A stretch of DNA of 64,000 nucleotides from Mucilaginibacter cryoferens (GTDB lineage: Bacteria; Bacteroidota; Bacteroidia; Sphingobacteriales; Sphingobacteriaceae). Shown here piece after piece: positions 33,392 through 43,121 of this stretch. Where the stretch lies: contig NZ_JACHCR010000001.1 in the NCBI RefSeq assembly GCF_014205845.1, positions 620,001-684,000 of the forward strand, written 5' to 3'. The position numbers and the translations under genes were made by a program. The notes beneath the pieces are model-generated. The model did no database searches, was not told where the DNA came from, and was given only the letters and a program-made list of their open reading frames with translations. How positions within the stretch are numbered: position 1 is the stretch's first letter; every line of letters begins with the position of its first letter.

Positions 33392-34330
33392 ATGATACAC
33401 ACTATATTAGGAGCCGGCGGTCCGGTGGCAAATGCCCTTACCAGCCAATTGATAAACGCTAACGAAACCATTCGTTTGGTTAGCCGCAAACCATCAAAAA
33501 TTACCGGGAATAACATAACCTGGCAAAAAGCCGATCTGCTTAATTACGACGAAGTTTTAGCAGCTACCCAGGGTTCTGCAGTTATTTACCTGGTTGTAGG
33601 GCTGGTTTACGATAAAGATGTATGGAAGGTACAATGGCCTGTTATTATGCAAAACGTTATTAACGCTACCAAAGCAACAGGCGCCCGGTTAATATTTTTT
33701 GATAACGTGTACATGTATGGCCTGGTTAACGGCCGCATGACGGAGGATACACCCTACAACCCAAGCAGTGTAAAAGGCCAGATCCGTGCAGGTATTGCCG
33801 ATATGCTGATGGATGAAGTAAAAGCCGGCACCATACGCGCTACCATTGCCCGGGCTCCCGATTTTTATGGTACCGATTCCCAAAACAGTTTTGTAGATAT
33901 GATGGTACTCAGCAAATACGCCGCAAAACAAACTGCTCAATGGATAGGTGATCCTAACAAAAAACATAATTTTATATTAATTGAGGATGCAGGCAAAGCC
34001 ATGTACCTGTTGGGCCAAAACCCCAATAGCGATAACCAGATCTGGCACTTGCCTACCCCAGCTGCCATAACCGGTAAACAATTTATAGAAATTGCCGCCG
34101 GGGTTTATAAGGTAAAACCCAAATACTTCAGCATCAAAAAATTTATGCTCTGGATATTCGGCCTGTTTCAAAAAGTAGTAATGGGTACGGTAGAAATGTA
34201 TTACCAATACGATCACGACTATATCTTCGACAGCAGCAAATTTGAGAAAGCATTTAATTTTAAACCAACAAGTTATGAGGATGGGATAACCCAGGTTTCT
34301 GAAACTTATTATAAACCAGTTAACGGATAA
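33392..34330 (+). CDS. NAD(P)-binding epimerase/dehydratase-like protein
   Basis: 312 residues. Atypical SDR opening ILGAGGPVANALTSQL (residues 4-19) with the glycine-rich NAD(P) loop, then IRLVSRKPSKI and LIFFDNVYMYGLVNGRM, where the YMYG/K arrangement of extended SDRs is weak. Closest in look to NmrA/NAD-dependent epimerase proteins acting on unknown substrates. Own promoter and own terminator; follows a Crp/Fnr regulator. Confidence 0.78.
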   Translation: MIHTILGAGGPVANALTSQLINANETIRLVSRKPSKITGNNITWQKADLLNYDEVLAATQGSAVIYLVVGLVYDKDVWKVQWPVIMQNVINATKATGARLIFFDNVYMYGLVNGRMTEDTPYNPSSVKGQIRAGIADMLMDEVKAGTIRATIARAPDFYGTDSQNSFVDMMVLSKYAAKQTAQWIGDPNKKHNFILIEDAGKAMYLLGQNPNSDNQIWHLPTPAAITGKQFIEIAAGVYKVKPKYFSIKKFMLWIFGLFQKVVMGTVEMYYQYDHDYIFDSSKFEKAFNFKPTSYEDGITQVSETYYKPVNG

Positions 34331-34358
34331 ATTTAATCCTGATCTAAACATTAAATAC

Positions 34359-34402
34359 AGCCCGGAGATTATCATAGATAAACCTCCGGGCTTTTCAATT
34401 TT
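34359..34402 (+). terminator. Intrinsic terminator after the epimerase-like gene
   Basis: AGCCCGGAG and CTCCGGGCT make a 9-bp stem with a 16-nt loop, followed by a T-rich tract. Confidence 0.7.
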
Positions 34403-34438
34403 CGGTTTTTATTATCCATCCTTTTTACCTTCCACTGT

Positions 34439-34524
34439 TCTACAATCTGCATATTTGCACATTTATAATTTGCACATCTGCATCCATAATCTGCACATTT
34501 GCATATACGCATATCTGCACATCT
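34439..34524. repeat. Iterated words of the TCTGCACAT type
   Basis: Runs of CTGCATATTTGCACAT, ATAATTTGCACATCTGCATC and CATATCTGCACATCTA immediately before the peptidase start. Same words as at 24.5 kb, in one orientation only. They extend the open frame upstream of the real start by 11 codons. Confidence 0.65.
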
Positions 34525-34531
34525 AAAAACT

Positions 34532-36235
34532 ATGATCCACAAAAAAACAAGAACATATATCCCGGCTACGCTTGATATTAAATGGGAAACCCTCGAACCT
34601 TTTTATAAAGAACTGTTAGACCGCCCCATCAATTCGGTTGAAGAACTGGAAAAATGGCTGCAAAACAGAAGCGAATTGGAAGCTGCTTTAGAAGAAGATT
34701 CAGCCTGGCGCTATATCCGCATGACCTGCGATACCACCAGCGAAGAACTGCTACAAAATTTCCAGTATTTTGCTACCGAAATCTCCCCCAAAATTGCCCC
34801 TTACGATAACGGACTTAACAAAAAGCTGGTTGCCAGTCCTTATATCGATCAATTGGATAGCGAGAAATATTTTATCTTTTTAAGAGCGATCAAAAAATCG
34901 TTAGAGCTCTTCCGCGAGGAAAACATCCCGGTACAAACCGAGATACAGGTGGAGCAGCAAAAATACCAGTCGATAACCGGAGCCATGTCTGTACATATTG
35001 ACGACAAGGAGTTTACCCTGGAGCAGGCTTCTGTATTTTTGAAGGGAACCGACCGCGCAAAACGCCAGGAAGTTTGGGAAAAGATCACCGGTCGCCGTTT
35101 GCAGGAGAAAGATACCTTAGATACACTTTTCGACCACCTGCGTAAGCTACGCCATACTGTAGCGCTGAATGCCGGATTCGAAAACTTCAGGGACTACATG
35201 TTTCAGGCTTTGGGCAGGTTTGATTATACCCCGCAGGATTGCTATGCTTTTCACGAGGCTATTGAAAAAGAGATAGTTCCAATACTACGCGAACAGGCCG
35301 AAAAACGCAAAACCGCACTTGGTTTACCAGCGCTAAAACCATGGGATATGGACGTAGATGTTTCGGGCAAACCTGCGCTAAAACCATTTGAGAATGGTAA
35401 TGACCTCATCGAAAAATCTATCCAGTGTTTCAGCAATATTAACCGTTACCTGGGCGAGCGTTTGGAGATAATGAAAGATAATAACCTGTTTGATGTAGAA
35501 AGCCGCAAGGGCAAAGCACCGGGCGGTTATAACTATCCGCTATCAGAAACCGGTGCTCCTTTCATTTTCATGAACTCGGCCAATACTTTCCGCGATCTTA
35601 CCACTATGGTGCATGAGGGTGGCCACGCGGTACATACCTTCCTTACTGCCGACCTTGAACTAAATGATTTTAAACATTGTCCATCCGAAGTTGCCGAACT
35701 GGCCAGCATGTCGATGGAGTTAATTTCGATGGATAACTGGGATGTATTTTTTGATAACGAAGAGGACCTTAAACGCGCCAAACGCGATCAGTTATTTGAT
35801 GTATTGAAAACATTGCCCTGGGTAGCCGTGGTAGATCAGTTTCAACACTGGATATACACCAACCCCGGCCATAGTGATGCCGATCGCCGTGCCGCCTGGA
35901 TGGAAATTTACGAGCCATTTGGCGCCGGTTTTGTAGATTGGAGCGAACACCCGGATGCCGAAGCCAACCTATGGCAAAAACAGTTGCACATTTTTGAAGT
36001 GCCGTTTTACTATATAGAATATGGCATGGCCCAGTTAGGAGCCATAGCAGTATGGAAAAACTACAAAGAAAACCCAGAGAAAGGCTTGGAACAGTATATG
36101 AATGCACTTAAATTGGGCTACACCAAAACCATTAAAGAAATTTACGAAACAGCAGGCATCAAGTTTGATTTTAGCGCTGCGTATGTAAAGGAATTGGCAG
36201 AATTTGTAAAAGGCGAACTGGATAAAATTGGATAA
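34532..36235 (+). CDS. M3-family oligoendopeptidase
   Basis: 567 residues from this ATG; the 11 codons upstream are repeat DNA, and MIHKKTRTYIPATLDIKWE is the natural start. Zinc metallopeptidase with HEGGHAVHT at 361-369 (His361, Glu362, His365) and a downstream acidic helix (PSEVAELASMSMEL) with the third ligand. No signal peptide, so it is cytosolic and probably trims short peptides (PepF/oligoendopeptidase F type). Confidence 0.9.
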   Translation: MIHKKTRTYIPATLDIKWETLEPFYKELLDRPINSVEELEKWLQNRSELEAALEEDSAWRYIRMTCDTTSEELLQNFQYFATEISPKIAPYDNGLNKKLVASPYIDQLDSEKYFIFLRAIKKSLELFREENIPVQTEIQVEQQKYQSITGAMSVHIDDKEFTLEQASVFLKGTDRAKRQEVWEKITGRRLQEKDTLDTLFDHLRKLRHTVALNAGFENFRDYMFQALGRFDYTPQDCYAFHEAIEKEIVPILREQAEKRKTALGLPALKPWDMDVDVSGKPALKPFENGNDLIEKSIQCFSNINRYLGERLEIMKDNNLFDVESRKGKAPGGYNYPLSETGAPFIFMNSANTFRDLTTMVHEGGHAVHTFLTADLELNDFKHCPSEVAELASMSMELISMDNWDVFFDNEEDLKRAKRDQLFDVLKTLPWVAVVDQFQHWIYTNPGHSDADRRAAWMEIYEPFGAGFVDWSEHPDAEANLWQKQLHIFEVPFYYIEYGMAQLGAIAVWKNYKENPEKGLEQYMNALKLGYTKTIKEIYETAGIKFDFSAAYVKELAEFVKGELDKIG

Positions 36236-36403
36236 AGCTTCGCATTAAAGTGCCATATTTTGCCATTGCGGTAATTTCCAATGGCACATGGAAAAAAAGT
36301 AATGGCATCTTAAAAAAAGACGGTTTTTGGTTCGCCGTACCTGCTTATAATGATGCAATTATAAAAAATTGATTATCAGTACATATGCCGCAACACTCTC
36401 GCA

Positions 36404-36506
36404 GCGTCATTGTGAGGCACGAAGCAATCCCCGACTTACAGAGTAGTTATGCAAATCCGCCCTGTAAGTTGGGGATTACTTCGTCTTACCTCTTCGTACG
36501 ACGGTG
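36404..36506. repeat. REP-like palindrome, diverged copy
   Basis: GCGTCATTGTGAGGCACGAA..., then ACTTACAGAGTAG/CCCTGTAAGT in the centre and TTGGGGATTACTTCGTC on the right. Right arm carries changes, so this copy looks decayed. Confidence 0.75.
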
Positions 36507-36654
36507 GTCAGGGCGTTGCGTGTGCCTATATTCTGATAGTCAATACCATATAAATATAACATCGCACTCTCATAACTCTGCAAGCGGATTTACTTACCCG
36601 CCTTGCATAGCTACGGGGTTGCTTATGTAATTCCTCAATCAATTAAACATAGCC

Positions 36655-36662
36655 TATTTTTG
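36655..36662 (+). promoter_or_regulatory. Candidate -7 box for the glycosidase-like gene
   Basis: TATTTTTG fits TAnnTTTG, 22 bases before the start codon. Confidence 0.35.
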
Positions 36663-36684
36663 TACTGATAAATTTACCAACCAA

Positions 36685-38904
36685 TTGAAATCAACTAAAA
36701 CGCTTTTCGGTCAACTTACACGCATATTGCTATTGATTACTGTTTATCAAAATATTACGCCGGTGCACGCCCAATCACTTCCGGTTTGGAATGCCAAAGC
36801 AGAACAAAATAACGCCGCCGATTGGTTGCTAAAACCGTCACTTGAAAAGGCCGAAGTATATCGTAGTGCCGATAGCAAAAATATTATTCTATACAACGGG
36901 TTGTTAGAGCGTAGTTTCCGTATCTCGCCAAACGTGGCTTGCTACAATTTTATCGACCTGCAAAACAATCAACAGTTGCTACGCTCGATAAAGTCAGAGG
37001 CACGAATTGAAATAAATGGCAAGCCTTACAACATAGGTGGCCTATATGGACAAAAGGAAAATGCCTACCTGGTACCGGGCGACTTAGATAACCTGAAAGC
37101 AAATGATAACGATTTCAAGTTTCATCATTACGAGGTAAGCCCAATAAAAACCGTAATCAACTGGAAAAGTGACGGCTGGTGGTCTACCAATAAAAAACAA
37201 CCTACAGGTAAAACAATCACTTTTGTTTATCAAACATCAGCCAGCGAACTAAAAGGCATTGTGGTAAATGTTCATTACAGCGTTTACGATGGTATCCCGC
37301 TTATAAGTAAATGGGTAACCGTCGAAAATAAATCTGCCACAATTGTTAGCATCGGCCAGGTGGTTAACGAGATCATGGGGATGGTAGAAGAAGAAAGCGC
37401 TGTAGTGGGTAGCCCTGCGCAAATGCAATCGCCTAAAGGTATTTATATCGAAAGTAATTACGCCTTCAACAATGCTATGCGTTACGGCTTGAGCGACCAA
37501 ACCACCCACTGGAAGGCCGATCCCTCCTATACATCGCAGGTTAATTACGATTATCAGACACCATGTTTACTGGAAGTATATCCCGAAAAAGTATCTGGCA
37601 TAGAACTAAAACCCGGCGAAGATTTCACATCGGTACGAACCTATGAATTAATGATGAATAACTACGACCGGGAACGGCGAGGGCTGGCCATTCGCAAAAT
37701 GTACCGTACAATAGCGCCCTGGGTTACCGCCAACCCCATTTTTATGCACCTGGTGAGCAACAATGATAATGAAGTGCGTACTGCTATAGACCAATGTACA
37801 GCTACCGGGTATGAGGCTTTGATCCTTAGCTTTGGTAGCCAGATAAACCAGGAAGATACCACCACGCAAAACTTAAAGCGATGGAAAACACTTGCAGATT
37901 ACGCCCATAGTAAAAACGTAAAAATTGGCGGCTACTCGTTGTTCAGCTCCCGGCGCATAAGCGATTCTGACGATGTTATAGACCCCAAAACCGGCAAGCC
38001 TGGCGGTGCGCTTTTCGGAAACGCCCCCTGCTATGGCAGCAAATGGGGATTAGGCTATAGAGATAAAATCAAAAGGTTTTATGCGGCTACCGGTTTTGAT
38101 ATCTGGGAAAACGACGGGCCCTACCCCGGTGATGTTTGCGCTTCCACAACCCATCCGGGCCATACTGGTTTAAATGATAGCCAATGGAAACAGATGGCTA
38201 TTCAAAAAGAGTTGTACCAATGGCTCAACAATCGCGGCGTTTACATCAACGCACCCGACTGGTATTTTCTGGATGGCACCAGCAAAATTGCCATAGGCTA
38301 TCGCGAGGTAAATTTTTCGCTTTCAAGAGAACAACAGATCATCCTTAACCGGCAAAATATTTTTGATGGACTATGGAACGAGACCCCATCTATGGTATGG
38401 GGATTTGTACCACTCACCAAATACCAGGGCGGTGGGCCCGAGGCCGTGTTGGAACCGTTAAAAGATCACCTAAAAAACTACGGGGCATTGATGACACAAT
38501 ATTACGGATCGGGTGTACAGGCTTGTTACCGTGGCCCACGTTTATATGATAGTGAGGCAACAAAACAAACGGTTACCGGGGTTATTAGCTGGTACAAAAA
38601 ATACAGAGAAATACTTAACTCAGATATCATCCACCTGAGGCGTGCCGATGGCCGTGATTGGGATGGCATTATGCATGTGAACCCGCAGTTGAAAACAAAA
38701 GGGTTTGTTATGTTATACAACCCGCTTAAACAAAAAATTACACGCACAATTGATATACCGCTTTATTATACTGGCCTTGTAAACACGGCAACATTTTTTG
38801 AACAGGGAAAAACTAAAGTTATTGTGAAATTAAACCGCGATTATAGTGCTAAACTAACTTTTACAATAGATGCAGAAAGCTATACCTGGTTTTTAGTGGA
38901 GTGA
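36685..38904 (+). CDS. Secreted glycoside-hydrolase-like protein (alpha-galactosidase-like, tentative)
   Basis: 739 residues. Signal peptide about 1-29 (LLLITVYQNITPVHAQ) from a TTG start. An N-terminal beta-sandwich-like half (residues about 45-300) precedes a TIM-barrel-like part with DQCTATGYEALILSFGSQ, WENDGPYPGDVCASTTHPGH (acidic pair near 475), APDWYFLDGTSKIAIGYREV and GLWNETPSMVWGF, then a short beta C-terminus. This plan recalls clan GH-D/GH36-type alpha-galactosidases, but I do not recognise a defined family. Expected periplasmic or surface enzyme on glycans. Monocistronic. Confidence 0.55.
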   Translation: MKSTKTLFGQLTRILLLITVYQNITPVHAQSLPVWNAKAEQNNAADWLLKPSLEKAEVYRSADSKNIILYNGLLERSFRISPNVACYNFIDLQNNQQLLRSIKSEARIEINGKPYNIGGLYGQKENAYLVPGDLDNLKANDNDFKFHHYEVSPIKTVINWKSDGWWSTNKKQPTGKTITFVYQTSASELKGIVVNVHYSVYDGIPLISKWVTVENKSATIVSIGQVVNEIMGMVEEESAVVGSPAQMQSPKGIYIESNYAFNNAMRYGLSDQTTHWKADPSYTSQVNYDYQTPCLLEVYPEKVSGIELKPGEDFTSVRTYELMMNNYDRERRGLAIRKMYRTIAPWVTANPIFMHLVSNNDNEVRTAIDQCTATGYEALILSFGSQINQEDTTTQNLKRWKTLADYAHSKNVKIGGYSLFSSRRISDSDDVIDPKTGKPGGALFGNAPCYGSKWGLGYRDKIKRFYAATGFDIWENDGPYPGDVCASTTHPGHTGLNDSQWKQMAIQKELYQWLNNRGVYINAPDWYFLDGTSKIAIGYREVNFSLSREQQIILNRQNIFDGLWNETPSMVWGFVPLTKYQGGGPEAVLEPLKDHLKNYGALMTQYYGSGVQACYRGPRLYDSEATKQTVTGVISWYKKYREILNSDIIHLRRADGRDWDGIMHVNPQLKTKGFVMLYNPLKQKITRTIDIPLYYTGLVNTATFFEQGKTKVIVKLNRDYSAKLTFTIDAESYTWFLVE

Positions 38905-39326
38905 TAGTTTTGTTACCACTAAGGCGTAAACAAAAAAAATTCGCAATTAGGCCGGTATACTTGTTTACTAATTTCCGCAATAGAGACAAAAACGGATACC
39001 GGCCTGCCCCTAATGCTTTGCGCGCGTATGAGTGTGTGGCCCGGGCCGCAGGCATTGCCGTTGTTAGAAAAAGAGCTTTAGAATGAAGATTACCTTGTAT
39101 TGAGGGCTTGCGCATTTTTTGGACAAAATGCTATCTGGCAGAGGATATCTAAAAGGTGGATACACATACCAATCTCTTAATATTCTACATTTAAAATAGT
39201 AGAACCCCCATCTAGTAAAACGTAAAAAACTAAAAATCAAATAATTACGACATTCATAATATCGTCAAAAAACGTAACCGGTATTTATTTTTAAAACCGT
39301 TTACTCTTTTTTTAGTTAAATAAACT
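38905..39326. other. Gap with a GC-rich hairpin-bearing segment
   Basis: 422 bp. At 38949-39005 AGGCCGGTAT and ATACCGGCCT form an exact 10-bp inverted repeat around 37 nt, followed by a GC-rich stretch (GCGCGCGTATGAGTGTGTGG, CCCGGGCC) to about 39080. It looks unlike its AT-rich surroundings and may be a dispersed element or remnant. The rest (39090-39326) is AT-rich with nothing recognised. Confidence 0.45.
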
Positions 39327-39992
39327 ATGAAAAAGACAATTTTAAGTTTAAGCCTCATCCTGTTTGCGACTTTAGGTTTTAGTCAGATACTTAAACCGGT
39401 AAAGATAGATAGTTTGGTTACGGTCTCTCTACCTGCAAACTTTACCAAGAAAGATACATTAGGCCAGCAAATTTACCAGGGTACCGCCGCTTTGGGGTTT
39501 ATAACCGTAATACGTGCTCCAAACGCTACCAACAATAAACCGCTCAACAAAGAAAAAGATCTGAAAAACGTGTTTAAAACCTTCGCAGAAGGTATCAGAA
39601 AACAATCGCATAATGGCAGCATCATGAATGCGCGCGATACCACCATTGGTAACCTGGAAGCAAGAGTGTTTACATTAAGGGTTGATAATAGCGGATCTAC
39701 AGGTGAAGCCGTCCAATTGAGGCTATTTATATTGATATACACCACAGAGGCAAGCTATACCTTCGAATATTACTACCCCGAAGCAAGGACCGACCTTGCC
39801 AAAGACGAGTTGAAAGAATTTTCGAGTTCTATTAAAGTGGCTTCCGATCTGAAGCGTAATGATCAGTACATCTCCAACGCCAAAGGCCTTTCAACCCCGG
39901 TTAAAGTAGCTTTGTATGGCGGGGTACCTTTAATACTTATAATTGTGTTTATAGCCATGCGCCGTAAAAAACGTTTAGCCTCCGAGGCATAA
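39327..39992 (+). CDS. Hypothetical exported protein with C-terminal anchor
   Basis: 221 residues, not recognised. Signal peptide about 1-19 (LILFATLGFSQ), a soluble alpha/beta domain of about 150 residues with DTTIGNLEARVFTLRVDN and YTFEYYYPEARTDLAKDEL, then one transmembrane helix (VALYGGVPLILIIVFIA) and a basic tail. The topology is a periplasmic domain tethered to the inner membrane. Its stop codon abuts that of the convergent PAP2 gene with no base between. Confidence 0.7.
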   Translation: MKKTILSLSLILFATLGFSQILKPVKIDSLVTVSLPANFTKKDTLGQQIYQGTAALGFITVIRAPNATNNKPLNKEKDLKNVFKTFAEGIRKQSHNGSIMNARDTTIGNLEARVFTLRVDNSGSTGEAVQLRLFILIYTTEASYTFEYYYPEARTDLAKDELKEFSSSIKVASDLKRNDQYISNAKGLSTPVKVALYGGVPLILIIVFIAMRRKKRLASEA

Positions 39993-40011
39993 CTATTTAA
40001 AAATAGTTTTT
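39991..40011 (+). terminator. Small terminator-like hairpin across two stop codons
   Basis: AACTATTT and AAATAGTT form an AT-rich stem followed by five T, overlapping the convergent stops at 39990-39995. Confidence 0.35.
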
Positions 40012-40661
40012 AAAAGCCCTGTACGCCATTTTTCTGAATGGATAAACTGTTTGCTTTCTATCCAGCTTAACCAAAAAATGGTAACTAAAACACCGGTAAC
40101 TGAGCCTGCCACAACATCTTCAAAAAAGTGTTCGGTAAGGTACATTCTCGAATAACCAATTAAAATTGCCAATAATAAGGCTGGGACACCCCAGCCTTTT
40201 TTTGCGCTTAAATAAGCCAATACTACCGCTGCCGAAAACGCACTGGTAGTGTGCCCCGAAGGAAAACTGTTGAAGCTGCTGAGGATATAAACGCCCTTAA
40301 CCGTATGCACCTGGGCCCATTGTGCTTTAAAATATATACTTGGCCTGGGGAAATCTATAACGTATTTAATTGCCTGGGCCACAAGGCCGGTAAGGATATA
40401 ACTTGATGCCAGTAAAAGAAACTTTCGGTAACTGAATAACAGGAAAATTAATGATAGTACAACCGCTGCAATACCATCGCCAAGGTCGGTCATGTATGGT
40501 TCAATATAGTCGGCCCAGGGGCTGTTCCACCCGTTTACTGCAAAAAATATTTGCTCGCGGGTATAGAGTAGTTTTAGAATTAAACAGGCACATAAAACTA
40601 CGAGATAGAGTATAAAAAACGGCCTGATCCTGTGTAAAACTTCTTTTATTCCTATCTTCAT
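39993..40661 (-). CDS. PAP2-family membrane phosphatase
   Basis: 222 residues from the ATG at 40661; an upstream ATG 11 codons earlier lies in the promoter-like DNA and is less likely. Six hydrophobic helices and the three phosphatase motifs: KYVIDFPRPS (KX6RP), FPSGHTTSAF (PSGH) and SRMYLTEHFFEDV (SRX5H). Members dephosphorylate lipid phosphates such as undecaprenyl diphosphate or phosphatidic acid. A second PAP2 gene lies 3.7 kb away. Confidence 0.88.
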   Translation of the reverse strand: MKIGIKEVLHRIRPFFILYLVVLCACLILKLLYTREQIFFAVNGWNSPWADYIEPYMTDLGDGIAAVVLSLIFLLFSYRKFLLLASSYILTGLVAQAIKYVIDFPRPSIYFKAQWAQVHTVKGVYILSSFNSFPSGHTTSAFSAAVVLAYLSAKKGWGVPALLLAILIGYSRMYLTEHFFEDVVAGSVTGVLVTIFWLSWIESKQFIHSEKWRTGLLKTIFK

Positions 40662-40684
40662 GTTGCAAAGTAAGCATATACTTA

Positions 40685-40711
40685 TTGATTGCAAAAATTT
40701 GATTAGTTTTG
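40685..40711 (+). promoter_or_regulatory. Bacteroidota-type promoter of the permease gene
   Basis: TTG at 40685-40687 and TAGTTTTG at 40704-40711, start-to-start 19 bases, the same spacing as at 33.35 kb. The ATG follows 30 bases later. Confidence 0.6.
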
Positions 40712-40741
40712 GAATGGGTTATACTAATTAATTTAATTTAA

Positions 40742-42457
40742 ATGTCGAAAAGCATATTTCGTAAAAAATCGGTTGCCAAAATATTACATGATGTTGAATG
40801 CGGTTTCAGCGACAGCGAACACCCGGGAACGGCTTCAACACAACTCAGAAAAGAATTAAACGTTAGAGACCTCACCCTCATGGGTATAGCCGCCGTAGTT
40901 GGGGCAGGCATTTTCAGCACCATTGGCGAAGCGTCATTTCAGGGCGGTCCGGGTGTAAGTATACTCTTTATAATAACAGCGGTAACCTGTGGTTTTTCGG
41001 CTTTATGCTATGCCGAATTTGCATCGCGCATACCTGTTGCCGGCAGCGCATACACTTACGCTTACGCCTCATTTGGCGAATTGATTGCCTGGATTATTGG
41101 CTGGGATTTATTGATGGAATATGCCATTGGTAATATAGCCGTAGCCATATCCTGGAGTACATATTTTGTAAACCTGCTCGAAGGTTTCCATATCCACATG
41201 CCAAGCTACCTTTTTGTAGATTACCTTTCGGCATTTAAAGCACATACCGAGATTGCTAAACTTACAGCCAGCCATGATCTGGCTGCCATTACCGATACGC
41301 TTAAAATAAACGCATCCGCCTGGGCAACGGCACCAGGTTTCGGCAATTTTAAGTTTATAGCAAATTTACCGGCTTTAGCTATCGTTGTTATTATTACTTA
41401 CCTGGTTTACATTGGCATACGCGAAACCAAGCGCGCTACCAACGCCATGGTTTATTTAAAAATTGCCATAGTATTGGCGGTTATCGTAATCGGCTTTTTT
41501 TATGTAACACCAGCCAACTGGCATCCGTTTATGCCTAACGGTTTTAGTGGTGTAATGAAAGGTGTATCGGGTGTATTTTTTGCCTACATCGGCTTTGATG
41601 CTATATCAACCACCGCCGAAGAATGCGAGAAGCCACAACGCGATCTGCCAAGAGGGATGATCTATTCCCTGGTAATATGTACCGTGTTATATGTTTTAAT
41701 ATCACTTGTGCTTACCGGTATGGTAAGCTATAAAGATTTGCAGGTAGGCGATCCGCTGGCTTATGTATTTGCCAAAGTTGGGCTGCACAACATCAGCTAT
41801 GTGATCTCTATCAGCGCGGTTATTGCTACAGCCAGTGTGTTATTGATATTCCAATTAGGTCAGCCACGTATCTGGATGAGCATGAGCAGGGATGGTTTAT
41901 TACCCAAAGTATTTTCGCGCATACATCCCAAATATCATACGCCATCGTTTTCTACCATTGTTACCGGCTTTGTTGTGGGTATACCGGCGCTGTTTTTAAA
42001 CCTTACCGTAGTTACCGATTTAACAAGTATAGGCACCCTGTTTGCCTTTGTGCTGGTTTGTGGTGGCGTATTACTTTTACCGCGTGAAAGTGCCGTAAAA
42101 GGCAAATTCCACCTGCCTTACATCAATGCGCAATGGATAGCACCCGCGGTTTTCATTGTAGCCCTTGTGTTTTTCTGGAAAGATTTCCTGGGCTTGTTCT
42201 CTGGCAGTAACATCCACGAGAAGTTTCCGTTTTTCCTGTTCGTAATTCTGTCTACCGCTTTAACTATACTGGCATTTGTTAAAAAATTATCGCTCATCCC
42301 TGTTTTAGGTTTACTAAGCTGTTTTTACCTGATGGCCCAACTGGGTTATGATAGCTGGATTCGTTTTTTAGTATGGTTGATAATAGGCCTGGTAATTTAC
42401 TTTACTTACAGCTACAAAAATAGCGTACTGGGCAGGGAGGCTAAAAACGCAGCATAA
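40742..42457 (+). CDS. APC-family amino-acid permease
   Basis: 571 residues. Basic N-terminus, then about twelve core helices plus extra C-terminal ones. The APC signature is MGIAAVVGAGIFSTIGEASFQGGPG at the first helix, followed by FAYIGFDAISTTAEECEKPQRDLPRGM; this resembles the cationic amino-acid transporter (CAT-like) group. Substrate inferred only at family level. Probably co-transcribed with the small zinc-finger-like gene five bases downstream. Confidence 0.9.
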   Translation: MSKSIFRKKSVAKILHDVECGFSDSEHPGTASTQLRKELNVRDLTLMGIAAVVGAGIFSTIGEASFQGGPGVSILFIITAVTCGFSALCYAEFASRIPVAGSAYTYAYASFGELIAWIIGWDLLMEYAIGNIAVAISWSTYFVNLLEGFHIHMPSYLFVDYLSAFKAHTEIAKLTASHDLAAITDTLKINASAWATAPGFGNFKFIANLPALAIVVIITYLVYIGIRETKRATNAMVYLKIAIVLAVIVIGFFYVTPANWHPFMPNGFSGVMKGVSGVFFAYIGFDAISTTAEECEKPQRDLPRGMIYSLVICTVLYVLISLVLTGMVSYKDLQVGDPLAYVFAKVGLHNISYVISISAVIATASVLLIFQLGQPRIWMSMSRDGLLPKVFSRIHPKYHTPSFSTIVTGFVVGIPALFLNLTVVTDLTSIGTLFAFVLVCGGVLLLPRESAVKGKFHLPYINAQWIAPAVFIVALVFFWKDFLGLFSGSNIHEKFPFFLFVILSTALTILAFVKKLSLIPVLGLLSCFYLMAQLGYDSWIRFLVWLIIGLVIYFTYSYKNSVLGREAKNAA

Positions 42458-42462
42458 CGCTT

Positions 42463-42876
42463 ATGTGGATCTGCCCCATCTGCAACCGGGAATTTAATAA
42501 TATCAACCAGGTACACTCGTGCCGCGAACGCAACCTGGGCGACTTTCTGCAAGGAAAATCGCCACACACTATTGAGTTGTTCGATCACCTGGTGACCGAG
42601 TTTTTGCAGCTGGCCCCCATAAAGGTTTATCCCACCAAAAGTATGATAGCCTTTGGGTTGCGAACCAATTTTGCCTACCTAACCCAGTTAGGCAAAAACT
42701 TTATAGATGTGGTGTTTCCTTTCAACCACATTTATGCCGATAACCTGTGTTTTACCAAAATAAAAACCGTACCGGGTACTAATGATCATAATCATTACTT
42801 CAGAATGTACTTTAAGGAGGATATTAATGAGGAAGTGAGAGGGTATATGCTACTTGCGCTGGAACAAGGAAAGTAG
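42463..42876 (+). CDS. DUF5655-domain protein with N-terminal zinc-knuckle-like motif
   Basis: 137 residues. CPICNREFNNINQVHSC at residues 4-20 could bind a metal (Cys-X2-Cys...His-X-Cys); the rest (SPHTIELFDHLVTEFLQLAPIKVYPTKSMIAFG to the end) matches DUF5655, predicted to be a DNA/RNA-associated fold of unknown role. Follows the permease by five bases. Confidence 0.78.
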   Translation: MWICPICNREFNNINQVHSCRERNLGDFLQGKSPHTIELFDHLVTEFLQLAPIKVYPTKSMIAFGLRTNFAYLTQLGKNFIDVVFPFNHIYADNLCFTKIKTVPGTNDHNHYFRMYFKEDINEEVRGYMLLALEQGK

Positions 42877-42958
42877 GGATATTGTCTAATCTGTGCCCGG
42901 TTACACGAGTGATCACCAATGATACGTGAAAAAACGGTAATAACATCTTAAAAAAGAT

Positions 42959-43121
42959 CGTCATTGCGAGTGACAACCGGGGGTAACCCAGAAAAAACAG
43001 TAATGACATCTTAAAAGAGACCGTCCTTGCGAGGAGGTACTACGAAGCAATCCCCTACTTACAGAGCGGATTTGCACAGCTACTCTGTAAATCGGGGATT
43101 GCTTCGTACCTCGCAATGACG
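42959..43121. repeat. REP-like composite copy
   Basis: A half-element (CGTCATTGCGAGTGACAACC) precedes a full palindrome at 43022-43121: CTTGCGAGGAGGTACTACGA...CAATCCCC and GGGGATTGCTTCG...CGCAATGACG, with CTTACAGAG/CTCTGTAA in the centre. Same order as the 48.5-kb copy. Confidence 0.82.

Larger units (their letters stand above)
36236..36684. other. Gap with REP-like copy and remnants
   Basis: 449 bp. It holds GTAATGGCATCTTAAAAAAA at about 36300, a half-element seen next to other REP copies, the REP copy at 36404-36506, a decayed piece near 36575-36630 (GCGGATTTACTTACCCGCCT), and a -7-like box at 36655. No ORF. Confidence 0.55.
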
